From positions 1 to 20,531 of the forward strand of contig JADRCO010001295.1 of the NCBI GenBank assembly GCA_021464525.1: a stretch of DNA of 20,531 bases. Reading direction: 5' to 3'. Shown here piece after piece: positions 1-9,575 of the stretch; the stretch's first letter is position 1, and each line of letters opens with the position of its first letter. The translations under genes and the position numbers were made by a program. The notes under the pieces are model-generated. The model did not search any database, was not told where the DNA came from, and saw only the letters and a list, made by a program, of their open reading frames with translations. This DNA comes from Rhizophagus sp. LPA8_4_AMF (Eukaryota > Glomeromycota > Glomeromycetes > Glomerales > Glomeraceae).

Positions 1-55
1 TTTTTTTTTTTTTTTTTTTTTATTATTATTAATTATTATTATTATTTATTAATTT

Positions 56-408
56 CTATTTATCTTTTTTTTGACCATAAACTCTTACAAATTTTATAGA
101 AGTCTTCGATTTATTGATTTCATTTATAAATTGTTGAATTAATTTATCATATTGATCTTGAGTAATACCCATAGATTCTGATATTAAAACTTTTGAATTT
201 TGCCAGGTTGTTACAATATCTCGAAGTAAATATTTTCCCACTCTTCCACCTTTAACTCCTAAAATACATTCTTTTTCTTCTTTATGAATATTAATAATTT
301 GATTTGTGTTATTCAAGAATTCTTCGAATTGTGAAGGGTTTATTTGTTTAGATCCAAGATAAAGTCGATCTTATTTTTTTTTAAAAAAAAGGACAAAATA
401 TTAGACAC

Positions 409-440
<32 letters not shown>

Positions 441-1000
441 TCAATATTAAAAATATCGAAATCTTTTATTCTTATTATTAAACGCTCACATGCTTGTCCT
501 AATCGACTTGTCGTATCACGTTCGTTATAAAATTGATTTTCACGATCCATAATTTCTATCCAACCACCAGGTTTACATAAACGAACAAGTTCTTTTATAA
601 CCTTTTCACGCCATTCATTTTCAGTGTATAAACCGAATTGAAGATAAATAAAATCAAAAGTATTCTTATCATAATATCGAAGACCATCCAAAATATCAGC
701 TTTAAGAAATGAAGGAGAAACATCATATTGTAAAGTAGCGGTAATATCACAACCAAAAAAATCGGCAGATGGATATATGGTAGCGTTATCTTTTAACCAC
801 GTGCCTTCACCACATTTAACGTTCAATACTCGAGCTCTTAAACTAGAAGATTTTAAACGTTCTTCAACAGGGGAGGAAAAATTGCCTTGCCATATAAATC
901 TATGTACATAATGTAACATTTGAGAAAAAGGGATATCTACATCGGGTATAGGGAATCTATATTCTTCTCCTTCTGTAGGTTTAACACAGACACAACCCAT
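56..1000 (-). CDS. Class I SAM-dependent methyltransferase, two exons, 276 aa (gene A)
   Basis: Exons are 484-1000 and 56-369 on the minus strand. The intron (370-483) has a GTTTAA donor, a CTAAT branch-like site and an AAG acceptor; 517 + 314 nt gives 277 codons including TAG. The ATG at 998-1000 has A at -3 and G at +4. The protein has the Rossmann methyltransferase order: a conserved pre-domain (about 27-48, FxWQGNFSSPVEE), motif I at 57-68 (RVLNVKCGEGTW), an acidic residue after strand 2 (D85), FDFIY near 115-119, and LCKPGGWIEIMD at 141-152. The C-terminal half ends in a VRVYGQKK motif, which gene B shares as RVYGKK. Motif I is degenerate: the usual D and G of VLDVGCG are N60 and K62, so activity is uncertain. 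The protein begins MGCVCVK, a typical N-myristoylation/palmitoylation signature, implying membrane attachment. The substrate is unknown. Without splicing, the first exon would run into a Phe-rich tail, which is unlikely to be real. Confidence 0.85.
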
Positions 1001-2305
1001 TATTATTAGGAGAATCGCGTAAAAAAAAAAAAAAATAATGTCCTTTTCTCTCTCTCACTCTTGAATTAATTTTACAAAATAATTAGTATGAATGAGAGTT
1101 CAAATCGGAAGAATTAACGAAATAAACAAGTAAAACAAATTACCTGAAAAAGAGAGAATAATTGAATGAAAATTTTTTTTTTTAAAAAAAAACCGGGAAA
1201 AAAATATATATATATAATTTTTATTTAAATTTATTTAATTTTTATATATACATAACTTTTTTTTTTTTTTTTTTTTTTTTTTTGTAGGTAAAAATACTGG
1301 CAACCTTTTTAAATAATTTTTATCAAAAAAAAAAAAAAAAAAAAAAAATTATTTTAAAAACCTTAATGTTGTATTGCATATCATATTATCATCGGTCCAA
1401 ATAGAAAATACAAGAGATACAAAGAGATACAAAAAACGTATCTGCAATGGAAAATCGCATGGTAATGTTTTTCAGCAAATATGGAAAGTGACACCAGAAA
1501 AAGCATTTGTGCCCACGCTTTTTTTTTTGAATTTATATCTTATCAATTTACATAATTAATAATAAGATGTGATAAAAAAAAAAAAAATTATTATTTTTTT
1601 TTTTTTTTAAAGTTTATTATTACATAAAAAAATAAAAAAAAAATCATAATACTCTAAATTCTCTCATAATAAAAAACTAGTTTTTTTAGTTTATTTAAGC
1701 TTTAATAAATTCACACTTAGCAAATCAATTGACACAAAAAATTCTTTGTGAGACGAAAGAATGATTTTAACCCCGCGATACAATATGATACAATATATAC
1801 AATAGAATATCCAATATAGCATGAATTGTCAAGTTTAAATAATAGATTATAGATATCTATCTATTTTTTAGTATTTTTAATAAATTGGAAAATCACGTCA
1901 GATCAACTTTTTAAATGTAACGCATGTTCGTTTGCATTACCAATACAATTATCATCGAAAAGAAAAAGATTGGATTAAAGGTCCATTTTAGGTTTAATTA
2001 CACTGCATGTTACATGCGAATTCTATATCTTTGTCTTACTTTAAAAAAAGTTTTTCTAAAAATCGGCTAAAGGGAAAATGTCTTCTTTAATTCCGAAAAT
2101 ACATCGAAATACAAGATTTATACTTTTTTAAAATAATTTTCCCATGTGTGTTTGTCAATGAGTTTCATTTACCGGTTTTTTATTATTTAAATATTTATAA
2201 AAATTTACCCACAGTAATTTTTAATTAAAACCTTTTGTGTGATATTCTGAGATTTTTATTTATATATTTATGTAATATACTGTATATGCTTGTACTGTCC
2301 GTACT
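1001..2305. other. Intergenic, upstream of gene A; no gene seen
   Basis: This stretch holds the 5' flank of gene A with long A and T homopolymers (for example near 1258-1283 and 1326-1348) and a TA-rich stretch at 1204-1256 that could serve as a core promoter for gene A. A 61-codon reading frame at 1374-1559 has no recognisable motif and no intron signals that would extend it. I see no RNA gene. Confidence 0.5.
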
Positions 2306-2306
2306 G

Positions 2307-2340
<34 letters not shown>

Positions 2341-2360
2341 GTAATTTATATATATATATA
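2306..2360. repeat. (TA)n microsatellite
   Basis: Alternating TA tract with two small interruptions. It is directly preceded by two copies of a TACTGT motif (near 2292-2306). Confidence 0.9.
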
Positions 2361-2440
2361 AAAAAAAAGAAAGAAAATTAAAATAATAATAATAAAATTT
2401 ATTATTATTATTTTAATATTATTTATAATTATAAATATTA

Positions 2441-2480
2441 TTTTATTTTATTTTATTTTATTTTATTTTATTTTATTTTA
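2441..2480. repeat. (TTTTA)8 microsatellite
   Basis: Eight perfect pentamer copies, flanked by further T-rich sequence. Confidence 0.95.
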
Positions 2481-2860
2481 TTTTTTTTATTCTTTTTATT
2501 TTTTTTTTATTTTTGATATTTTTTATATCTCGAGATTTAATTCGTCACTTTTTTCATGAGATAGATTTGTTAAGGAAAATTCCTTCAAAGTTATTCGTGG
2601 ATCTTTTTTAAATGAGCTACCATTCATGGTATTGGAATTGTGATACTCATTATAAAACCATAATACAAAGAATTACTAATATACAAGTATTTTTAATATA
2701 CAACAAGTAGTTTTTATTATTAACTTTACAAGTAACTTTAAACAAGTAAATTTTAAGAAACAACGAAAATAACAATTAATAATAAATATAAATTTGTAGA
2801 TAATGCAACTTTATGAAATTACGTGCACCGGTCGATTAATTTAATGTGTAATTTAGTTTA

Positions 2861-2863
<3 letters not shown>

Positions 2864-2901
<38 letters not shown>

Positions 2902-2937
2902 TATAATAGTATTTATTTATTTATTTATTTATTTATT
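2864..2937. repeat. Compound (AT)n and (ATTT)n microsatellites
   Basis: An (AT) tract fills about 2864-2897. An (ATTT) tetramer tract of nearly seven units follows at about 2911-2937. Confidence 0.9.
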
Positions 2938-5078
2938 CATATTATTTATTTACAGCACAATGATTGTTTCAATTTAGATTAAATTATCAATGAAAAAAAA
3001 ATTTTTTTTTTTTTCCCTTTGTTTTATTCTCTTTATCAGTCTTTATTGTTATTATTACCTTTAATATAAACTTTATTATTAAACGTGGTTTCCCACGTTT
3101 TAAAAATCTTCTTAATCTTCTTTGAAAAGGTCTTTATTGTATAATGAACATATAAATAAATAACCTTTGCATGAAACTATAAAAATATAGATTTCTTTGA
3201 AAGAAAAACCTTAAAGAATTCTTTTCTTGCTTACATGATGATACATATTTCAAATACAATACATGGGATCATCCCCACACCCGAAATTATCATCGATTAA
3301 AAAAATTATTTCGTTTTTTTTTTCTTTTTTAATTTCTTTTAACCAAATATAATTTTTCTTTGGGGTGATTTGTACTTCCGCGTGGTGATTTTCTTTAATA
3401 TAAATATTCGTCATTAATCGTTTATTGACATTGATTGATAAACATGAATCATCATTTTAAGAAAAAAAAAAAAATTTCGGAGATAAATTTTTAACAAAAA
3501 GTTTTTCATTTATCTGTTTATAAAATTTAGAAAATTCTTTTTTTTTTTAAAAAAAAAAAAATTCTAACTTTATTTTTATTTTTAGTACTTTTTTTTAACT
3601 GACCTATTTTTAATTTCAAGATTTTGATCTTTAATCAATTACTAAACCATGCATAATCCGCGGAATATACGATATATATATATATATATATAAATAATAA
3701 ATATTCTTGTATACCGTAATAATAAATAAATAAATAAATAAATAAATAATAAAGTTTTATTTTTAAACGAACCCTTCGTTTTAGTTTTGTCATAACCAAT
3801 TTTTTTTTTTCTTTCATAGATCATGAATCGAATAAAAGTCGATATATAATAAGTTGGTCACTTAATAAATTATTGTAAAAATAAATCTTTGGAAAATAAT
3901 GTTACACTTTATCATTAGAATTCTTTCTTTTAATAAAAATATTAAATCATATTACTTCTTTATTCTTTTTCATTTGTATAATATATTTTCGTATAATATA
4001 TTTTCGTATAATATATTTTTAAAATAACTTGTATTCCCATTCTTAATACATGAATATACATTTCCCTTTCTTTTCGGTTTTTTTTTTCTTTTTTTTCTAA
4101 GACGTAATTTAACTGGTGTAACATCACCTTGAGTATCAAATGATCTACTGTCAGTTCGTCAAATATATATGTAACCAATATGAATAACGATCTAATTACA
4201 CTAATTACACTAATTACACAGTTATCCCCACGATCAAGTTACAAGTAAACAATTAGACAATCGAAATTATGTATGATTGGACAAAGATGATGTAGTGTGA
4301 TAAATCACATGCAAAAAATGTCAATTTATTTTAGTATTTTCTTCTTCGGATTGTCTAAATACCATTTAAGTATAACTGGTTTTTTTATGAACTAATCGGA
4401 GTAGAACGAATTTATCTTTTTTAGTTTTACTGGATTTTATTACGTAAAAATTTGTACGTTGTGTAATTAATATTTTGAGTGGAAAATACCGGTTATCTGT
4501 TCTGTTATACAAAAAAAAAAAATTTATTTTTAGTTAAGGAAATTTTCAATCTTTTTCAATCTTTTCAATCTAGAAATAACCGTATGGGATCTTACATCAT
4601 ATGATTCTTTTGATCAAATAATTATTAAAAAACTTTGTAAAAAAAAAAGTCGTATCGTGTTACAATTACAATTTCCTAAAAAACAATCTCGTAATTTTAC
4701 ATTCATGTAACACAACAAATCATATCCCTTACTTTTAAATTTTAATTTTTTCGCCAAGAATAACCCGCGAGTGATAAACTGTTTAATGATGGAATTTTTA
4801 ATCATAGAATTTCGATGGTCATTTAAAAATATTTAAAAAATGATTTTTTATTTGGAATATAATCACAAGGTTTATTAGAAACAAGTTAAATAATGCATGA
4901 CTGATTATTTATGATTAGCGAATAATTATTAAATTGTACTTTTTCTTCTAATTGTTATTTCATGATTGGAAAAAAATATAAACATAAATGTCGTTAACTT
5001 TTTTATCCCTTAAAAACTTTTTCTTTGTTTAACCAAAACTCAATTTTTTTATCCTGATAATCCAATATAATCTTTATC

Positions 5079-5079
<1 letters not shown>
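2938..5079. other. Intergenic; no gene supported
   Basis: AT-rich sequence with simple repeats: (TA) at 3672-3692, (AAAT) at 3718-3749, three copies of a 15-bp unit GTATAATATATTTTC starting near 3976, and CTAATTACA three times at 4192-4218. Two short perfect inverted repeats are visible: AAACGTGG/CCACGTTT near 3081-3101 and TGTGAT/ATCACA at 4296-4309. Reading frames on the minus strand at 3960-4178 and 4614-4805 are short, start at non-ATG codons or are lysine-rich from A-tracts. I do not call them genes. Confidence 0.5.

Positions 5080-5127
<48 letters not shown>
5080..5127. repeat. (TTA)n microsatellite
   Basis: About 15 uninterrupted trinucleotide units. A shorter ATT tract follows at about 5252-5270. 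Confidence 0.95.
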
Positions 5128-5649
5128 TAATGTATACACGGGCAGGACTTGTGGGTGGTCGTTATTTGATAGTGTTTTTTGATCTAGTCAAAATCCTATT
5201 AATAAAACACGCATCACGCGTACATTAAAAAAAAAAAAAAAACAAAAAAAAATTATTATTATTATTATTATACATCTATTGATTTATATATCATTTATAT
5301 ATCAAAGAGATGTTTCTTTTTGTTTATGAGGTGCTCTTCATGCTTTTCTGTTTATGATCTGATGAAATGTTGCATCGTGTGCAGCTCTTAATGCTGTCAA
5401 CCAATGCGGATAGTATTAATAGTAATATTTGTACTCTTAATCCTGTTTTACCAAATATTGTACGTACTGTACTGTACTCTCATACAATTTATTACAACCA
5501 AAGCCGAGGTAAAGGTACCCAACTTGACAAAAATACCAAGTCATGATTTTTTTTTTTACCAAAAAAAAAAAAATTCAAAAATAATACTTTATTATTTTAT
5601 TATTTCATGATTGGCCGTCAACGATAGCTGTTTTGTTGATTAACATAGC

Positions 5650-6500
5650 TTTGATAACTTTGAGAGTGAGAAGAAATTTAATTTAGAAGTACATAGTTTT
5701 GATAACTTTGAGAGTGAGTGAGAAGAACTAAATTGTAAGTTTTATTTAAAAATACGCATAAATGTTACCATCACAATTTTGAGTTCTTATATAAAGAGTT
5801 TATAATAAGGTAACTGATACAATATATTGATACCTTTGAAATTTAATTTAGAAGTAGATTTAATTTAAAAATACGTATAAATGCTATCATCACAATTTTG
5901 AGTTCTTATACTTTGGAAAGAGTTTATAATAAGGTAACTGATACAATATATTGATACCTTTGAAATTTAATTTAGAAGTAGATTTAATTTAGAAATACGC
6001 ATAAATGCTACCATCACAATTTTGAGTTCTTACACTTTAGAAAAAGAGTTTATAATAAGGTTACAATATATTGATACTTTAGACTTAATTTTTACTTAAT
6101 TTAAAAATACGCATAAGTGCATAAATTTGGTATCATCACAATTTTTGAGTTCTTATACCTTGGAAAGAGTTTATATTAAAAATAACAGATACAATATATC
6201 CAAATATTCAATAGTGGGATCACTGTAAAAAAAAGTCGATCCGTTCCATTTTTTTTCCGTAAAAGCCTCACATTACCGGAATTAATAACCTTATATCACG
6301 GAATTTATCGAATTATTTACATTTTCCGTGAATGGATCCGTGAAAGGCTCATTTTTACGGAGTTTTTACAGAAATAACGGATAAAATTTTTTATAGGAAA
6401 TAGGAAATTTTTGATTTAGAAATATACGTAAATTTTGATCCCATCACAATTTTGAGTTATACTTTTTTTATAATAAGATAACTGAAACAATATATTTAAA
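5650..6500. repeat. Degenerate ~120-bp tandem repeat array
   Basis: The phrase TCACAATTTTGAGTTCTTA recurs at 5771, 5890, 6014 and 6136 (spacing 119, 124 and 122 bp). It recurs in decayed form at 6444, 308 bp further on. Each unit also carries AAATACGCATAAATG, GAGTTTATAATAAGG, AACTGATACAATATATTGA and TTTAATTTAGAAGTA. A shorter 48-bp duplication (TTTGATAACTTTGAGAGTGAG at 5650 and 5698) sits at the left edge. The longer last interval is explained by the element at 6221-6371. No reading frame is conserved through the units. Confidence 0.85.
6221..6371. mobile_element. Small terminal-inverted-repeat (MITE-like) element inside the tandem array
   Basis: About 151 bp of sequence foreign to the ~120-bp repeat separates its fourth and fifth units. 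The ends are CACTGTAAAAA and TTTTTACAG, a 9-bp inverted match. Internally CCGTAAAAGCCTCAC (6257-6271) pairs imperfectly with GTGAAAGGCTCATTTTTACGG-type sequence at 6340-6360. It has no coding capacity. A CACTG end is compatible with the CACTA (EnSpm-like) superfamily, but no clear target-site duplication is visible, so the family is an inference. Confidence 0.55.
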
Positions 6501-6784
6501 CGCTATAGATCACAGGGCATATATGACCATTCAAATTATTTTGCCACTTTATTTAATTATTTTAGTGAATTTTTGCCATCCGAAAATACTGCCCATCGAA
6601 CTTCCATTTGACGAAACTATTACTGAACTTTTGAAGATTTTTAGATTTTACATATTTGGAAATAGTGTAGCTACGTAATCACTTGTACGTCTTATATCCA
6701 TAAACGTGTTTATGAAATTTTGATTCGACTTCAGCAGCAGCTTCCTAAATCAATAAAAGATTGTACTAAACTTTGTAGGAAATT

Positions 6785-6895
6785 GGACTTTTATAAAGTG
6801 GATATAGTAAGCTCAGAGGTGGTATATCTATGGGTAGTAGACGATATACTCAGGCAAATACTCCTAGTATGAGCGAGGCGAAGTAATTCCTCCTA
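6785..6895 (+). repeat. Dispersed repeat, copy 1
   Basis: It matches 7395-7526 at roughly 90% over the shared part, in the same orientation. It starts in a TTGGACTTTTATAAAG-like segment and ends at AAGTAATTCCTCCTA. Relative to copy 2 it lacks 20 bp between two GC dinucleotides, within GAGGC..GAAG, consistent with a microhomology-mediated deletion. Confidence 0.8.
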
Positions 6896-7317
6896 TTAGA
6901 TCATTAGTATTATTAGTATAATAATCATCATACCAATTCGTAACTGTACATTATTAATCGTGCCGTACCTTTTACATACCTTTTACACTATATCATACCG
7001 TACCATGCAAAAACGAGCAAAAAAGATTCTCAAAAAATTTTTTTTTCGTAAATCTTCAATCAAATTAAAATGTTTGTTATCTTGGGTCTCAACTTGATCA
7101 CCACTTATTAGTAATCTATAATGATCTTTTATATATTTTAAGTTTTTAGTTTCGTATCATACCTGTAATAGTAATATATAAATACGGTACGGTTACTACG
7201 GTATGATTAGTAAATGGATTATCTTATCGGTAAATTTGTTATCATAACTGTAAAGTAAATCAAGCATACCATAATTAGATCAACCCGTATACTTGGACGC
7301 TACAGTCGTGCAATGGT
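6896..7317. other. Intergenic spacer between the dispersed repeat copies; nothing coding seen
   Basis: AT-rich spacer with several GTACGGT/ACCGTAC-like words (near 6960-7005 and 7190-7205) on both strands. No reading frame of note. Confidence 0.4.
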
Positions 7318-7625
7318 ACGTTAATTGAACTTTTAAAAAAGAGAACATATTACATTAATTGAACTTTTATAAATAGGATATATTACATTAATTGAACTTT
7401 TATAAAAGAGGATATAATAGGTTCGGAGGTGATATATCTATGGGCAATAGACGATATACTCGGGCAAATAATCCTAGTATGAGCGAGGCCGCGAGGGTAA
7501 ATGGAATGCGAAGTAATTCCTCCTATACCTGAACGCAAATAATCTCTACGATACGTTAATTGAACTTTTATAAAGGGGATATAATACGTTAATTGAACTT
7601 TTTAAAAGAGGATATATTGAACTTT
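7318..7625 (+). repeat. ~34-bp tandem repeats interrupted by dispersed repeat copy 2
   Basis: TTAATTGAACTTTTATAAA followed by a purine-rich GAGGATATA tail recurs three times at about 7319-7420 and twice at about 7553-7620. Between the two blocks lies copy 2 of the dispersed repeat (about 7395-7526). That copy contains a 30-codon frame from an ATG at 7440, starting MGNRRYTRANNPSMSEAA. A second overlapping frame is also open, so coding is not proven. Confidence 0.7.
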
Positions 7626-8613
7626 ACATGAGAAAGGGTAGCATAATTTTATGATTTTATGATTCAAATTTATGATTGCTTAATTGTAAATCTGAATAAA
7701 TAATGCAGAATACTGCCAAAGAATTAAATTAAAACATGTTCCAATAATTTTGCCGAGAACCAATGATTTTACATGAGCCAATAATTTTTAATCGTCGTTA
7801 AAGTCGTTAAAAGTGATGAAAGAAAAATATAGGAATATAAATATACAGTATACATATATATATTTGAAGAAAAAGCTCTCTTAAAATATAATTTTAATCT
7901 ATTGTTATTAATTGATGTTATTTTTTATCGGTTTATAACTAATCTTTTTACATGACTTATTATACAAGAAATAAGGTAAAAAACGAACTATTGTACTTTT
8001 TATTTTAATTATAACTCCTCCTTAAAAGGTCTACCCGTCTACCCGTGCAGTTTGTACCCAGATAATTGGTTGGCTAAATATAATTATTTGATATATATAT
8101 ATATAATTAGATAGATTGTTATTTCCTTTTATCAATGACTCCTTCCTTTATCATGAACTGACCGCCAACCGCCCAATCATGAGAAAATGACCTTATCGTA
8201 AAGTAATGCTTTTTATTCATGTGTCAGAAACCAAATTGGAAAACAAATTCTAATTTAGTAATCTGGTGCCTTTCTTTTCCTTTCTTGCTTTTCTTCTAAT
8301 TTAGTGCTTTAATTTACAAAAAAAAAAAAATCGGTATCATTCGTTTTACAAGAACTTTTCTCATATCTATTACAAAAAAAGAATCTAACTAAATTAAGTC
8401 GTAAACCCTTCTTATCCAAACTTTATCAAAGGATTAACAAAGATGTACAAGTAAGATTAATTTGTGGTGACTGATAGACCTCTTTTCTTTTACGATAAAA
8501 AAAAAAAACTTTTTTAACGGTCAAATATTTACAGTTTGTAAACCTTTCAAAAATTTGACCATTCATAAACAACGCGTTTAAAAATATATTATTTTATAAA
8601 AAAAAATTTTTTT
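7626..8613. other. Intergenic; no gene seen
   Basis: Mixed AT-rich sequence with a TATACAGTATA word near 7850-7858. It also has a duplicated CTAATTTAGT phrase around 8250-8303 and C-rich CTACCCGT twice near 8030-8045. No coding evidence. Confidence 0.4.
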
Positions 8614-8775
8614 TTCCTTCGTCAAATTCTACGTTTTCCTGGCCTTAAACTTTTAAATAAATTAAGTCAGGTAAAACTAATAACTGCATCAGATTATCGC
8701 CAAATAATGAAGATAGCAATTTTTGCTTTGGACGAAATTTTTGATAAATGGAACGAAATTATAATTTTAATCTAA
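8614..8775 (+). pseudogene. Transposase-like coding relic, about 53 codons
   Basis: An open frame ending in TAA at 8773-8775 reads FLRQILRFPGLKLLNKL, then ITASDYRQIMKIAIFALDEIF. It has protein-like composition (mixed hydrophobic and charged residues, no low complexity), unlike nearby frames. The order IPRFPGL..., then a T-x-x-(D/E)-Y/M-R-x-(I/M)-M-K-hydrophobic helix, resembles the C-terminal part of transposase-like proteins of CACTA-related families (Plavaka/KDZ type) that are abundant in such fungal genomes. That resemblance is from memory and unverified. There is no ATG, no flanking exons and a stop soon after, so it is a fragment at best. An exon of an unrecognised host gene is the alternative. 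Confidence 0.45.
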
Positions 8776-9575
8776 CGATAAACGATAGGATTATCCGGAA
8801 TTAATGAGAACCCGGATTAAATAGATATTGATAGACCCAATTTGATTAAAACTTTCAAAAATTGATCCATTCAGATACGAGATTTTAAAAAGAAAGAGTT
8901 CCTCAAATTATTAATTGAATTATCATATTTGGGTAAATTCTTATATAATTTTAAATATTAAAAAGGGTTATCAGTTGCTACAAATGTAAAGATAGCGGAT
9001 TGTTAAACAAAAAGTAATTGTCCATTTAAGGCATTTTAACGACAGGTTTTTAATTACACAGCTAATGATGTGTCACGTGACACACGCGTGCTATCACTCA
9101 GTTATACCAAATTATTCATACTATATCTACTAAATATAAAAAAGAATTATATTAATTAAATTAATTCTTTAAAAAAAAACGTTCTATTTATTTATAATTT
9201 TGTGTTCTAAATAAATAATAAACTATATATGAATTTCTAAAAAGGATCGAAAATATTTTATACATTAATCAAATACATAACTATATACAAATTACAAATC
9301 AATATATCCCATCTTTGCCTATGTTTTCTCTATGTAATAAAAATAAATAAAATATAAATTAATATATCCAAAAAAAAAAAAAAGAAAAATTCTATGAAAT
9401 TAAAAAATAAATTAGCAAGGACTAATTATAGGAAATTTACAAAAGTTAATTTTAATATTATTCTAAATGATCAAGCAAAAAAGGGGGGCATAATCTATAT
9501 ACAACTTACAATGACATTATATTACAACCATGGACACATCATCACACATCACCATCATAAACCATATACCATACA
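8776..9575. other. Intergenic, 3' of gene B; no gene seen
   Basis: AT-rich DNA containing the palindromic E-box at 9069-9084. The downstream (3') flank of gene B reaches in from the right. A 67-codon frame at 9394-9597 on the plus strand overlaps the last exon of gene B in antisense and is His-rich by chance. Confidence 0.4.
9069..9090. promoter_or_regulatory. Perfect palindromic E-box (GTCACGTGAC) abutting an ACGCGT box
   Basis: TGTGTCACGTGACACA is a 16-bp perfect palindrome centred on CACGTG. The core GTCACGTGAC is the preferred site of bHLH factors such as yeast Cbf1/Pho4 relatives. CACGCGTG, containing the MCB-type ACGCGT, overlaps its right end (9083-9090). Two GC-rich symmetrical motifs side by side are unlikely in this AT-rich background. 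The nearest gene end is gene B's stop about 490 bp away, so the target gene is unclear. Confidence 0.4.

Noticed and set aside
401-483. In-frame extension of methyltransferase gene A into a Phe-rich tail
   Set aside because: It is intron sequence made of T-rich DNA; splicing 484 to 369 restores the family's normal C-terminus in frame.
3960-4178. Lys/Arg-rich minus-strand frames
   Set aside because: They are produced by A-tracts and a 15-bp tandem repeat, and one frame starts at TTG.
5349-5610. Two overlapping plus-strand frames of about 60-68 codons
   Set aside because: Composition is partly protein-like, but there are no motifs, splice context or repeats to support either; they exclude each other.
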